A stretch of DNA of 64,000 bases, from assembly GCA_024349245.1 (NCBI GenBank), contig JALDNG010000001.1, positions 1,857,001 to 1,921,000 on the forward strand, read 5' to 3'. This DNA comes from Neodontobutis hainanensis. Taxonomy: Eukaryota > Chordata > Actinopteri > Gobiiformes > Odontobutidae. The position numbers were made by a program, and so were the translations under genes. Shown here piece after piece: positions 12,871 to 26,600 of the stretch (position 1 is the stretch's first letter; the number at the start of each line of letters is the position of its first letter). The notes under the pieces were generated by a model. It was not told the origin of the DNA and made no database searches. It was given only the letters and a program-made list of their open reading frames with translations.

Positions 12871-14771
12871 CCCAAATAAAAAAAGTCTATAGTTGATAGG
12901 GAAGCTGTGGCATCAGACGTAGGGTTTTGTAACAATTTTTGCAATTTCAAGTTTTCAAGTGAGATTTTAGATTAGATCCTATAATCAAGTTGCAATGTTT
13001 ATTTGAAAAGGATAAACAGTATTAAAAGGAGTGCATTACAATTAGGAAAGTCTTCAAATTTACTCTAACCAAAAGAAGTATTAGTAATATACACATGAAT
13101 GAGCAAACAGGGATTAAAATGAAATGCAAATGTAATTCCACACAGTCGGTCTTAACAGTAAAACCTTAAAGTCCCTGCCATTGTTTAATCTTCCGCGCTA
13201 ATGTTGGTTTGGGGATATTTAATGGAGATTAGTGAGCTTCAGTCAGGGCAGTACTCCATTCAGTCTTCCTCTTAGCCTTTTCATTCATTTCTTTTACAGT
13301 GACAAGCCATTCATACAGAAGAGACATGCTCCACTTTTTAAAGTGCACTAGTCTCAAAAATGTAATGAAAAACCTCTTGTCAATTACAGCTGCAATAGAA
13401 ATATGGAAACTCGTGTGTATGATTAGCCTATTTTTAACATGCAAAGCCGGCAGCTGTGTTTTGCATTAGGAGCGAGTTCAAAGAGCAGGAAGTCTTTACA
13501 AATGTTACATAAGCTGGCTTTGTGTGCCTGTTTTTTGAGCGGACGCTGGATGTAAATTTGTTTAATGCCATTATATGCAATACAATTCCTAACGTGTGTT
13601 TTTAAAACATTGGTCGAAAAGGACTTGAGTTTTTTCTAGTGGTTTGATAAATTACCACTCTTGCGTGAGGCAGGTTTAAGTGTAACAACTGTAATTATAT
13701 AGCAATAGATGTTTTAGAAATAGTATAATTAGGAAAGTTCTTCAAGTTTCTGTAATTTTTGCATCTTAACAGTTTTTTTTTTTCAAATACACTGCAAACA
13801 CTAACAAGGCAGACAACATTTATTTGCTGAACAGTCACTTTCAGTGCGATTGCATCAGTAAAAATGTCTTCTTGATTAGTGTAAAAGTGTATATGATGCC
13901 AGTGCAAGCCGTGTGTGGCTGGACAGAACTCTGTCATTATTTCTACTCACTGGAGCTGTGAGTCCCCGAGAACTGGGCCAACTTCGTCTTTAATGAAACA
14001 GCGAGGGAAGAGGTGCAGTGTGAGGAAAAGCTTCAAAGTACAGAAAGAGTAAAGTATTCTGTGCATGAGAGTCTTATAGGAAACAGTTGTCAAGTTTAAT
14101 GAGCTTTCATAAAATATGCACAGCTAATAATAATCCTGATTATGATACAGTATAAACAGCTGCAAATGTGTGTAATACCTCAGGGAAAGTAATTTCAGAC
14201 TCATAAAGTCCAATATTTCCGTACTAATACAGTGGTGAACATTCAGAATCTTTCCTCCTAAACTTTAAAAAGTTCTGCAACTCAAACTTGGCAGCAGAAT
14301 TCAAAATGAAGTGCAGAAATCTTATCTCTAAGCAAGCCAGCAGCTTATTGATTTATCTATTTGATCTATTTGCAATTTCTGGAATATGTGTAACAATATA
14401 GGAGAGGCGGACATTTGCGCAGCCTTGGGGCATGTAGAAATTGCCTAGCGACTGACAAAAACCAGGGCACTGAGGCCTCTGCATCTAGTGGAAACTGGTT
14501 GGCATTTTAGTATTATTTCTTATTCTGTTTTTTTTAAGAAATACGGTACTTTATATATTATATGTAATTTAATATAACAACATGTATGCTCAAATTATTT
14601 GAATTATTATTGAAAGACCTGTGTCAAATCCGGTACCACTATGCCACTTGCTAGCAATATAGCATTAGCATCAAAGCCGTATTGTAAGGATGCGTTTGTC
14701 AAAACATAAATGCTCAAGGCTGCAGAAGTTATGTTCCTTTTTGGTTGTTATTGATGAGTGCACTGACCCTA
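12871..14771. other. Intergenic, no supported gene
   Basis: Nothing coding or repetitive was recognised beyond short poly-A/T runs. Confidence 0.5.
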
Positions 14772-16200
14772 TACAGTGGCAAGAAAAAATATTTAAACCT
14801 TTTGGCGTTTCATGTTTTTCTGAATAAATTTGTCTTAAAATGTGATCTGATCTTTATCTAAGTCAAGTGTCTTTACTTAATTAAAAAACACAAAAAAATG
14901 CTGATGCTTTCATGTCTTTATTAAGAACAGCCAAAAAACCTTATAGTGCTTGTGGAAAAAGCACACCTGGAGTCTTGTTAAGATAATACATTTGGAGGTG
15001 CGAACTACAGCTACTTTGATAAAAACCCCTCAAACGTTTGGAGTTTGCTCTGCACAAGAAGAATAAGTTTATGTGAGCCATGCCTCGCCAAAAAGAGCTT
15101 TTTCAAGCGATAAAAGCAATACAATCAAGAACTGTTGCTTTACATAAAGCTGAAAAGGGTTACAAAGTTATTTGAAAGACTTCACCAGTCTGCAGTTTGG
15201 CAAACAATCTTCGAATGGAGAAGCTTTGGGACTGTTGCTACTCTACCAAGAAGTGGGCACCCAGTCAAAATGACACCAAGAGCACAACAAAGACTCATCG
15301 ATGAGGTAAAGAAACAATCCTGAATGACAGCCAATGATTTGAAGGCATCATTGGAACTTGGTAACATCTCTGTTCATGAGACTACAATACGTAAAACACT
15401 GAACAAGGCAGGATAACACGAAGAAAAGCCACTCCACAGTGGTATTGGCAAAATGTTTTGTGGATTGATGAAACTAAGATCAAACTAGTTGGAAAAAACT
15501 CACAGCGCTACATGTGTGGAAAGGGCACGGCATATCATCATGAAAACATCATCCCAACTGTAAAGTACGGTGGAGGATTTGGGCTTGCTTTGCTGCATCA
15601 GGGCCTGGCCAGCTTGCAATTATTGAGAGGAAGATGAATTTCCAAGTATATTATAACAGACAATTCTTCAGGATAATGTGATGTTGTCTGTACGTCAGCT
15701 GAAACTGTGTAGAAAGTGGGTGATGCAACAGGACAACAATCCAAAACACAGAATGGCTTCAGAAAAACAAAATCCGCCTTGAAGTAACCAAGTCAGAGCC
15801 AGACCTCAACCCAATAGAAATGCTATGGACTGACTTGAAGAGGGGCACACACATGAGACTTCCAAAGAATACAACAGAGCTAAAGACATTCTGCAGGAAG
15901 AATGGGCTAAAAGTCCTCCTCAACAATGTGCAGGTCTGACCCACAGCTCGAGGAAGCAGAACATGCCAAAATAAATCTTGCAACAGCATAAATGATGAAT
16001 AAAGCGCTAACCCACTTTAGACTGCTGAAAATCTTGAACTGTAAATGCTACCAATACAAACATTCAGAACAAGCTAATACGTGTTAAACCAGACCTTTAA
16101 AAAAACCCTGACATAAGACAATTTCTAACCAACCAGCAATAAAGCCAGTTGAGATGTGTCAGTATATCCCCAAGAAAAAAACTGAAAAAGGGTTCATACA
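14772..16200 (+). mobile_element. Tc1/mariner transposon remnant, near full length
   Basis: It starts ACAGTGGCAAGAAAAAATAT, the terminal inverted repeat text of a fish Tc1 family. Across the body are decayed transposase pieces: LFERLHQSAVWQTIFEWRSF, GTVATLPRSGHP (GRPRK-like linker, 15229-15264), an AQQRLIDEVKKQS segment, a WIDETKIKLVGKN-like block (about 15463-15500), an NPKH block near 15740 and a SEPDLNPIEMLW-like block near 15795-15830. Many stops and frameshifts make it non-functional. The right end near 16,200 is approximate. Confidence 0.85.
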
Positions 16201-16307
16201 GGGGACACTTTTCTGGCATGTGCAATAATTGGTTGCTGAGATAACGGAAGATACAGCATCAGAGGTAGAACCCTAAATAACCTTTTATATTTGTGTGTCT
16301 CACAGAA

Positions 16308-16530
16308 CTTACATTTACATTTACAAAAGCGTCTGCTCATTCATTGAGCAGACGGTTTTATCCAAAGCGACTTACATGATTATACAGTAATTACCAGTGT
16401 TACAGTAACTGGAAGCAAGGTGGGTTAAGTGTCTTGTCCAAAGACACAACGACAGTATGAACTGTAGGGAGAACCACCTACCTTCTGGTTGAAGGACGAC
16501 TGCTCTACCCACTGAGCTAGTGCCACCTAC
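16308..16530. repeat. Fish dispersed repeat with GCAGACG hairpin
   Basis: It contains ACATTTACATTTACAAAAGC, an imperfect inverted repeat GCGTCTGCTCAT/TTGAGCAGACG, then TTTTATCCAAAGCGACTTAC and a 3' end CTCTACCCACTGAGCTAGTG. This order is very common in fish genomes as a short non-autonomous repeat. The end resembles the start of a tRNA-like unit read backwards, so a SINE is possible, but the class is not settled. Confidence 0.6.
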
Positions 16531-17610
16531 GGGATGCAATGTAAACCGAACACTCTCAGTTGAAGTTTACACTGCTGTCCTCCCTCATCTTTAACACCCT
16601 CCTCAGATAACCTGCCACTAATTAGAAACATTGCTTCATTAAGGCCAACAAACTGCTTCACAATGAGCAACCGGGGTGTGTTAGTGACACACATGCTGCC
16701 CTGTTTTAGCATACGACCCCCAGGGTTTCTCACACACGCAAGATTTCCATTTCAAAGCAGCCCAAATTAAACACTGCTTACATAATATAAAAAAATTATC
16801 TACTATCAAATCAATTCAAGGCGATTTAGTGTCAATTCTGAATGATTAGGTGTCATCTATCCTGAGGGTCAGAACCAGAGAACAGGCTCAACGAGAAGGA
16901 AGTGAGAGCGAGAACAAGTCTCAAGAGGCCGATTCGGCTCAGTGATGGGTCAGCGTGTGCGGCAGATGGTTGCCAGCGGCGACCCAGCGATGCGACGGCA
17001 TCCGCTGCTCTCTCCACATCTGTCATAACGTCCCTGCAAGTGTGTGTGGGAGATGGTATGTAATTTATAACCACATCTGCCGTTTAAAATCCCTTTTACA
17101 TGGCGTTGCGTGAGTGGAGATGTGCACTAAACCACTCTCATCTCCGATGGAGCATCCAGGGCAGATGACTTCCAGTAACAAACACATATAGCCCGCATGA
17201 TTCAGAGAAGTGACCTGAAATGGCAATGAAGCGTCTGATGCAACCGGCAGACTGATTTACAGCCTGATGATTAGATTTATTCTGATTTTAATCAAACTTC
17301 CAAGTTGATGCAATGTCAATAAGCCAACCTACTAAATTAAGGCACTTTCAAGGATAAGTTGAAATATAAGACAGACAGGAATATACCACGAGAGAGCAAA
17401 AAGAGATGTGACTGAGAAGCACAAAAGACAGAATTAGGACTTAAATATATAAGTTTTGACAAAAAAAATAGATAAAAAGGTGGCTTATTAGTAATTTAGA
17501 GAAAAAATATGTATTTGTTTGCCAATTATAAGCAAAAGAGACCTGGGAGAATACAAAGTATTCATCTTAATCTTTATGTATATGACCAAAAAAAGTAGTT
17601 TGATATTTTA
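16531..17610. other. Intergenic, no supported gene
   Basis: No recognisable coding, RNA or repeat feature. Confidence 0.5.
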
Positions 17611-18368
17611 TATACACTCACTGTCACACCTTGCAAGTACCGTGTTGGATCCCCTTTTGCTTTCACTTCATTCTTTGTGGCATAGATTCAAAAAGGTGTT
17701 GGAAACATTCCTCAGAGATTTTGGTCCACTTTGCCACAATAGCATCACGCAGTCACTGCAGATTCTTCCATGATGTGACACTCCCATTCCAGCACATCCC
17801 AAATGTGGAGGCCATTTGAGTAAAGTAAATTTATTCTCACGTTCAAGAAACCAGTCTGAGATGATTGGAGCTTTGCGACATGGTGCATTATCCTGCTGGA
17901 AGTAGCCATGGGTACACTGTAGTCATGAAAGGATGGACATGGTCAGTAATTAAACTCTGGTAGGCTGTGGCGTGCTAAGGAGCCCAAAGTGTGTCACGAT
18001 ATCCCCCACACCATTGCACCACCAGCACAAGCCTGAACCATTGAGACAAGGCAGGATGGATACATGCTTTCATGTTCTTTACGGCAAATTCTGACCCTAC
18101 CCTCTGAATGTGGCAGCAGAAAACAAGACTCATCAGACACAACACTTTTGTTAAATCTATCTAGAGATGGTTGTGCGTGAAAATCCCAGTAGCTCAGCAG
18201 TTTTTGAAATACTCAGATCAGCCCGTCTGGCACCAACAAAATATTCCACAATCAAAGCCACTTTAAATCCCCTTTCTTCCCAATTTTGCAATGTGATTGG
18301 CTGATTAGTAATATGAGTTACCAAACAATTGAACTTGTGGAACTAATAAAGGGGCCGGTGAGTGTATA
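17611..18368 (-). mobile_element. Tc1-like transposon, internally deleted, ends intact
   Basis: It starts TATACACTCACTG and ends GGCCGGTGAGTGTATA, so both terminal inverted repeats and the flanking TA are visible. The body, read on the minus strand, carries the second half of a Tc1 transposase (text equivalent to CHKAQIISDWF, TVLKWPPQ and ALLWQSGPKSL-like pieces, with stops). It then jumps near 18,155 to the N-terminal helix-turn-helix region (GFSRTTI-like). The middle of the gene is lost, so this is a deletion derivative needing transposase from elsewhere. Confidence 0.88.
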
Positions 18369-18486
18369 TACTACGGTATATGAAGGAAATCTTTGTACGG
18401 TTTGCAAAAAAACACAATATGTTCTTCTCCCATCTATCATTTGTCCTTTCTGGGTTTTCACACTTTGCTTCACATCTGCTTCTGAT

Positions 18487-18489
<3 letters not shown>

Positions 18490-18526
<37 letters not shown>
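18490..18526. repeat. Poly-A run
   Basis: 37 consecutive A. No retroelement body was recognised directly upstream, so it may be a simple homopolymer. Confidence 0.9.
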
Positions 18527-18529
<3 letters not shown>

Positions 18530-21240
18530 CATAATATTTAACCATGTCTGACTCTGACTAGTACAACAAAACAAGACCAGAAAGTTTAAGGTATACGCAG
18601 TAAAACACTAAATACAGGCATGAGTTGACACACAACACAAACAGAGACATTAGAGAGGCTCAGTATATACTCTGGTGTGGCTCGGGGATCTTAACCCACC
18701 GGCGGTCAGCGCACCTATCGCCAAAAATGTATGATTAAATGTAAACAGCATTTTAATTTTAAGTCTATGATGGATGAAGAGGGGCTATAAAACCAAGAGA
18801 AAGTGACAAATAGTATCATTTCCAACAATATATGTGCTCCCAGATGTTGTTTGTATTTTAAAAAAGCCCTCCTTCTGTCTTTCCCAGAATCCCTTGTTGT
18901 TCCTCGCAGCATGCTGGCCTGTTGCATAAAGAAAGGGGAGGCGCGAGAGTGTCAAGGGTCACCTGACACAAATGTTTGATCACACTGTTCCTTCTCTATC
19001 ATCATCAGCATCTCCCCTTCGCTCTCCTTCTCCTTGGAATGGAGAGATGGGACTTGGATGTCTACGTGAGCCCTGACACGCTCTAAACAGCTTCAAGGGT
19101 CGGTCAAGTTCTCTTCCTGGGACCTGGGGAAGTTTGACAACCTCCAAACCATGTAAAAAATTACATTACTTCACACCTCGGGTTTTGTTAGAGGAAGTTC
19201 CAATCTCAAAACACAAATGAACTAAAAATACTTCTAAAACTCTTTACCATTTATTGTAGCTGTAATTAAAACAAAACAAAAAAACAACCATTTATTAAAT
19301 TTATTGACATTAATTAAATAGTGCACCTCTCCTTCAAGGAGTGTATTTAACATTTTTCTTTTATCTAAAGACATTTTATTTTTATATTTGTCTCCAATAA
19401 GCTGTCACAAAATGAATCACTAGCGCCATCTACTGATCATTACTGTGCATGACATTTCTTTACATGTCTCAATTTCTATTATATTAAGGTAAATGTAATG
19501 CATTTTCAATATTCTTTTCACAATTATACAATTCTTATAACACTTATGACTTACAATGATTTGAACTTCTATGTAGTATTTTTTTTTTTTTTTTAAGAGA
19601 TGTTTTTACCATAACCTTTTTCAGAAGAGTAAGAATGAACTTTTAGTTCTCTCATTAGTCATGGCCAAGATAAGTGATAACAATTACCTTTCTAAACCCA
19701 GAATCAAAATGACCTGTTGATTTTTTAGAAGGAGACAAATTTTGTACCTCTTGCCTTTAACAGAGCATTATTTAGAGTTTACTTTCCTTTTATCAACTTC
19801 ATTTACAGTAAATTAGTAGTCTGAACAATCCTTCATAGAGACAAGAGGGGAATGAAACTCCAAGACTAAAAAATTCTATGTAGGATGTGTAATGAGTACA
19901 AGAGGCTCTGATACCAGCGAGTACCAAGTAGTGATAAAAGTATCTGGACAACCCAGTTTTTAAACAGACTGCATTTCCAGAATCTAATTTCACTATGGGT
20001 TCTGAAAATCCTAAACATATGAACACATAAAATCAAAACCCGTCAAAGCATTTGTCTAACAATAGCAATGATTTATTGACGTTCTGTAAAGAACCCTATA
20101 GTTCTCTGTGAATCCTTTTAGATTCTGATATTGAAATCCAATCTGAGGACAAAGAACAATGTCGTGCTTTTGATTCCTGCTACTGTGGTTATCGTACCTA
20201 ACAGCTGCGGGATGAGAGCATCGAAAAGAATGTCAAGGACCTGAGGCCTTAAAAGGATAGTGACTGTAACAACTTATAACAATATAGTCATTGAAACAAT
20301 CCATTTACAGAATACAAACCCATTCTATAACTAAAGCAGTGGACCTAATGTCTGTTATGCCTTGAAATCCCCTCTCGCAACAGTCACATTCAGTAAGCGT
20401 CACAATGGGACCAAAGCTATGTGACCTGCTCTAAAGGCCAAACATCCTCTGACAACAGTTTGCAGAGGCTATCTGCTGCACTGGCGGTGCAAAGTACTTC
20501 ACTTAAAGAGGGAGTTTAGAGAGCTATCGTCTGAGAATGCAGGAGGCGTGTGTCAACGCCGGATTCTAACCTGTGGAAGTCCGCACCTCACTATGAGTGC
20601 AGTTAAAAGCTCAATGTAATTATATGACACTCCTATTTTACCATTTTAAAAAAGTATGCTTAAAAGGGTCTATGTGTTAAAATTAAGGGTTTTTCTCAAT
20701 AAAACAAAATTTAAAAGCACAATTAGATGTGTGCCAAGCTTTATGGTACGTTATCTTTATTATAGGAGCTCACATTAAAGGTCAGTTATTCTAAACAGAC
20801 AGAGAGAGGTGATGATGTTAGTTCTCAGCAATTGCTAAAGCATTTGGGACCACTTAAGACCACTTTTTAAAAGGTCTCAAATACCTTTTTCTCTCTCTTG
20901 GTCTAAGTCTCTAATGTACAAATGAAAACTGGTCAAGACTTCATTTACATTCTATTCCTTAATCTTTTTTTAAAGTAACAAAAAATTCTCTCTGGACTTC
21001 TAGTGTTTGAATTTTACAACTGGTACAACTGGTAGAACACTGAACGCTGGTTCAGTGTTCTAAGTGCTTCACCAACATATCAGTGAAGTGATAGCTTATC
21101 ATTTTTTGTCATAATGTGGGGCACCATTTGACCCTCTTTATGGGTCACTCTGAGTCATGACTCAAGGAGTTCTAGCAGGTGGGTGGGGTGTCCTTTCTCT
21201 GCAGAGGTTTAAGTTAGTATTTCTCTTAAGCTGAGTGATC
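18527..21240. other. Upstream region of obsl1, no supported gene
   Basis: Non-coding by inspection. It may hold obsl1 control elements, but none can be assigned from sequence alone. Confidence 0.45.
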
Positions 21241-21798
21241 CATCACAGAGCCAGGCCTCTATCTTTAGTGAGCCATGGTCTGTGAATGGAAGCCCTAACT
21301 TTATCTGGCCCACGGTCATCGAAGCTGCTGGTATTTTTAGAGGGTGGGCTTGCAATGGCAGCAGCTGTGAAAGCATTTCATGCCACCTCCCCAAAGCCCC
21401 ATTTCTATCTCTTACTCTTTAGCTGTTGGACTGTAGTTAGTTTCCTCTCTGCCACCAGCAACGTCACAACAAACCAAGGAAGCGCTGCTAAGACCCACTA
21501 CTTTTTCTCTATCTTTGCCACTTGGCTCAATGGAAGTTTTAGACTTATTTTATTTAGACACTGGATATTCACTTATGCCACAGGGTCCACTAAACAAACA
21601 AAAAGAGACCAGATTAAAGAGGAAACAGAAGTGAAGGGCCTCCTGGAGCTGCATGACTTCTACAATAACAGACGCATACAGGTCAAAGGATTATTTTTAG
21701 ATGGACATCTGCATTCCAATAACTGCCAACCTTGATATCACTCAGAGTAAACAGTCCAGCAGTGAGAAGCGTGCTGTGATTAGTGCGCTCTACACGAG
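21241..21798 (+). other. obsl1: Candidate 5' non-coding exon of obsl1
   Basis: A strong donor, CTACACGAG|GTAAGTTT, lies at 21798/21799. A possible acceptor (TTTGCCTTGTCCAAAG|ATAAG) lies at 22446/22447, 53 bases before the obsl1 ATG. Together they suggest a spliced 5' leader; the left edge is a guess. A sequence fitting the MEF2 consensus YTAWWWWTAR (TTATTTTTAG) is at 21691-21700. The 149-codon open frame at 21286-21735 in this stretch matches no family I know and is probably fortuitous. Confidence 0.3.
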
Positions 21799-22145
21799 GT
21801 AAGTTTAACTTTAGAAGAGATTTGTACTATTAAATAAAAAAGATGGTGCAGATGTTTAACAAGCTCAGTGTTCTAGGCTATAATATTATCTGGTCAGGCC
21901 ATAAGCTTCTGATTATCATATGATATCAAGGCATGTCAAAGAAACATGGATAAGCTCCAAATGATGAACCGGTCTTAATTTAACCGACTAAAAACTACAA
22001 AACAGAATAATTTTATTTACCTATAATACAGGAATAAATTAATAATAATTAATAATAATAATAATAAATGAGTAAATTACGTCAGGTGTGTTGTTTCACA
22101 GTTTGTGTGACACATGGTGTGGTGTCTTTTTTAGGACAGTTGACT

Positions 22146-22153
22146 TATAAATA
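22146..22153 (+). promoter_or_regulatory. Possible TATA box for obsl1
   Basis: TATAAATA lies about 350 bases before the obsl1 start codon. If used, transcription would begin near 22,175 with an unspliced leader. This competes with the spliced-leader model (donor at 21799). No transcript evidence is available. Confidence 0.3.
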
Positions 22154-22499
22154 CACTCTTCAATGAGTTACAGCACCAGCTGTGAAGACAACCAGGAGGG
22201 TTTGCTCAAAAGCCACTTTACTAAAGCTGCTAAACATCTTTATCTCTGTTAAGCCGCTACATTAGACACTATTTGAATCATGTGAAACAATATCAAGTGA
22301 AGATGGTTTCCTCTATGTCTGGACAATTTGTAGCAACCATCAAAGAAGTGAAATATCATTATAAAAGTATAACAGCACAGTAAAGAATCTAAGATGACTG
22401 TATTGGTTATAAACTAACCTTAACCTTTCTTTTGCCTTGTCCAAAGATAAGTGGAAACCCTTGAGAAGATCCTTCAAGATTATTTAAAAAGGAAAAATA

Positions 22500-23646
22500 A
22501 TGGATATTTTTGGGGGTGCTCCACGTGTTTTGGGATATCCACGTCCTGTTGTAGCTCAGTGTGGAACAGATGCTACATTAAGGTGCCAAATTGGTGGTGA
22601 TCCTCGACCGGATGTGGTCTGGGAGCGTAAAAATGTCCAGATCTTGTCAGAGGGTCGCTATAAGCTCTCCGAGGAGGGAAAAGCTTTCCTGTTGGTCATT
22701 ACAGGAGTCACACCAGAGGATGCTGGCCAATACATTTGCAAGGCAAAGAACAGCATAGGTGAAACATATGCAGCAGCTACTCTGAAAGTGGAAGGGGAGC
22801 ATCAGGAAGAGGGGCAAAGACAGATGGGAATGAATGGGGATTCAAGGCAGCTGAATGGCTACGGCAAATTACTAAATGGTGAACACCAAAGAGAAACTAG
22901 AAAGCAGGTCAACGGCGAAAACAGCAGGTTTACTGAAAAACAAGAAGCGATGGAGCTAACATCAGATGACAGACCACGCTTTCTTATCAAACCTTTGTCA
23001 CTGCGAGTGGATCGAGGTGAAGATGCAGCTTTCTCGTGTAAAATCTGGGGTACTCCTGTCCCAGAAGTGGCATGGGAAAAAGACGGCAAAAAGCTCAGTG
23101 ACATCTTTGAGAACTCCCACTTCACTGTCAGCAGTCAGGAAGGTGGCTGGTTCCAACTCAAGATGTACCAAGCACGCCTACCAGACAAAGGAGTTTATAC
23201 ATGTAAGGCGGTCAACTGCCATGGCGAGGCTCTGGCTGGTGCCGTCTTGCTTGTCGAGCCTGTACCTGAGAGAGACAGTAAGAAGTCCTCGAGTGGCATG
23301 ACAAACAGCCAGCACTCCCCAAAGCTCAGAGGTGGAAGGCTAGGTCTAATGAGAGCCAAAGATGAGCCACCTGTCAACCCATCCAAAGTTAAGAAGTTTG
23401 CAGTGGCGGAGGGAAAACACGCCAAGTTTCGCTGCCTTGTGACGGGAAAGCCCAAGCCCGAGATTATTTGGAAGAAAGACGGGGAAACCCTCGAGCCTGG
23501 AAGGCGTCACCTGATCTTTGAGGACAGAGAGGGCTACTACACACTGAAGGTTCTGTACTGTAAGACCCAGGACACTGGCCTGTATGTGTGTGCAGCATCA
23601 AATGCTCTTGGGAACACGCTGAGTGCAGTTCATCTCACAGTCAAAG
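22500..23646 (+). CDS. obsl1: obsl1 first coding exon: Ig1, linker, Ig2, Ig3
   Basis: An unusually long exon encoding residues 1-382. Ig1 (about residues 8-98) shows ATLRCQIGG, VVWERK and DAGQYICKAKN. A Gly/Gln/Glu-rich linker (about 99-155) follows. Ig2 (about 156-252) shows AAFSCKIWG, VAWEKDGK and DKGVYTCKAVN. Ig3 (about 290-380) shows AKFRCLVTGKP, IIWKKDGE and DTGLYVCAASN. In the mammalian protein Ig1 binds titin M10 and the N-terminal region contacts CUL7, so this exon holds the best-studied binding surfaces. The donor is GTCAAAG|GTAAGC. Confidence 0.95.
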
Positions 23647-26600
23647 GTAAGCGGTGGTAAGCATGTGGTTGTCATGTTTAGCAAATGAAATTGCCTGATT
23701 CAATGTGCAATAATGGTTGAGCATACATAACCATTGGTAATGGCCTATTGTTTTAAAGAGAAGCCATTGTGTTTATATATCCCAGAAACATGCTGGTGCC
23801 CTCACTCATGGTGCTCACATTACCATCAAAGATTAAAGGGTCTTGAAAATAAATAATAAATAAATATCTCTGACTCAAAAAATAAGACAATTCAGGTAGG
23901 TTTGTGCATGTGTGCACATTTTCCACTAGTTAGCTTTTTGAAAGTACTGGGTGTTTCTTTCAATTACATGCAAAAGATTTTTGTTTTGTCCATGGCCCAC
24001 TAACACATTTCCCCCTCTGAGAAAAAATGTTTGGGCACCCTCCTTCCAAACTGGCTTTTTCCATACATAACCCTTGATTGAACATTTTACTTAAAACACA
24101 AAACACTAAAACTGCAACAAGAAAACAGATAAATAAAACTCCAGAAATTTTAAAAATGAAAAAAATATACACAATAAAGACTACCACCTTATTAACGCCA
24201 CCATTGCTTTTATTGTGAGACATGTCACAAATTGCATTGTGTTAATCAAAAACAAAGGTCTAAATATATTATGCAACATGTATGTTATGCACATAGCAGG
24301 GGGTTTAGCACTCCTGCCTGCGTCACTGTCTATGTCAAAATGTTAGCCCTGCGACCAACTGGCCATTGCCCCGGATTTACCCCGCTTTAGGCCCAAAGCT
24401 GCTGGGATAGGCTCCAGTCACCCGCGACCCCTAATGGGACTAAGCGTTTGAAAATGAATGAATGTATGTTATTAGATTACAAGCTGCACTTGTCTTGACA
24501 AAATATTAAGTGCACTGTGTGGAAATGCATACCAAGCACGTATTTTAAAGTGGTTAGACATTTCATACTAAGCTTTTCATTATGAGCTGCTTATTTACAG
24601 GGCCACATAACCTTTTATACACATCCTTAAATCTTCATGTATAATGGATTTAAATGTTATATTTAGGTCCGTCTGTGCGCTTCAGGCGTCAGTTAAAAGA
24701 TGTGGAAGTAAAGGAGTGGGATGTAGCCGTTCTAGAATGTGAAGTACCAGATGAGTCAGTTCCAGCGTCCTGGTATCTGGAGGACCAGAGGCTCATGCCC
24801 AGTAACAAATATGGGATGGAGCAGAAAGGCACCAAACGAAGGCTGACCATTCGTGAAGTTGAGACAGATGACGACGGCGTATACCTCTGCGAGATGCCTG
24901 ATGGAGCCAAGAGCATTGCAGAGTTGTCAGTTAAAGGTAAGCCGTATTCTATTTCTATTTAATAAAAAAATCAAACAGTAATAAAAAAAGTGCATATTTC
25001 CACCTATGACTTTTTAAACCTCCAACAGGAACAATTGTTCGTAAACTCCCCCGTAAGCTGGAGGTTCTGGAGGGGGAGAATGCTGCGTTCTGCGTGGAAG
25101 TGGAGCATGACGACATGGAGGTCCACTGGTTTAAGGACGGACTGAAGTTACATGAGACGCACCAGACAATTCTTAAGTCTTTTGGAAAAACACACATTCT
25201 GGTCTTTGTTAATGTATCCCATCATGACTCAGGGGTGGTCACATTTGTGGCAGGAAGATCCACAACCACATCTCGCCTTAAGGTCAAAGGTACATTTTGA
25301 AAACCGTCACAAAAAGCATAACTTCAACAACACAATCTCACCTTTTTTCCCCGTTACCTTTTTAGCTACAAGACACTGCCCTCCTGTTTGCCCCATGGGA
25401 ATCAAAATGGACGTAGATCGACCCAACAGCGCTTTACTCACCTGGACCCCAGCACCGAACAGCCAGACCACCACGCGCTCCATGTTTGTTGTGGAGAGAA
25501 AGGAAGTGGGCTCTCAGGAGTGGCAGAAGTGCTTCACCTCGGAGACTGCTACCTCTGCTGAAGTGTCCGGTGACAGTGTGCCGTGTGAGGGAAACTACCG
25601 CTTCCGGGTCTGCTGCATCAATAAGTATGGGCGCAGCGGGCACGTGGAGTTTGCCCAAGTTGTTCACCTTGGTGAGCCATAAAGATTGACACATAAACCT
25701 AGATACAGTATAATGTGGTCAGTTTACCTGGTTTGCTTTTTCCACACAGTTTTTAGTTGCCTTTTTGTGTGTTTTTAAGTTCCGGGTCCTAAGATTTGCA
25801 GTTCTCTTCAAAACTGTGAGGTTGATGAAGGAGAAGAGGCTTGTTTCTCCATTGAACTATCTACCCCAATGGTCGGAACCTGGTTCTTAAACAGTTCTCA
25901 ACTACAAAACGGCGGGCGATACTCGATACAACAATCTCAAACACTTCACACCTTAGCCTTTCGAGAGACATGCATTGCAGAAGATGCAGCAGAAGTTACT
26001 TTTATTGCCAACGGCGTTCGAGACTCAGCGATTCTCAAAGTTAAACGTATGCACAGCAAAAAATAAAGTTGTGCAATAACATTTTAGTTTGTCTAATGAA
26101 AGCGTTTTATTTTTTTGTTTTTTTCAGCTGCTGTAGTGAAGTTTGTCCCCGTGTCGGAGTCAGACAGCAATAAGAAAGTGGAGACGGGTGACGCCATTGT
26201 CCTCTACTGTGAGGTTTCCCATTCATTTGCCAAAGTGACCTGGTTTAAAGATGGAGAGGAGCTGCAAATTACTGATGGGCTTAAGATCCAGTCAGATGGG
26301 AATATGAGGAGGATTGTGATTCATTCAGCTGAGGCGTGTCACTCTGGAGTGTATACTTGTAAAACTATAGATGACATAATTGAATTCAAGGTTGACGTTG
26401 CTGGTAAGAGTTTTACAAATATAAAAAAAAATTCCTTGATTTCTGTAGACACTCTTTCTTTTCTTTTGCTCTCAGGTCCCCCAGTAGTGTTCAGTACAGT
26501 CCCCGTGGAAGACCTACATAAGAGCAGCATGGAGCTGGACCCTGTGGTGCTTGTCTGCCATGTCTCCAGAGAGGATGCTGAAGTTGTTTGGTAAGAATAA

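Noticed and set aside
18490..18526. Poly-A tail marking a processed pseudogene
   Set aside because: No coding similarity or target-site duplication was seen upstream. It is treated as a simple homopolymer.
21286..21735. 149-residue plus-strand frame upstream of obsl1 as a separate protein
   Set aside because: There is no recognised homology, no matching exon structure and no conserved motif. It is more likely a non-coding leader or chance.
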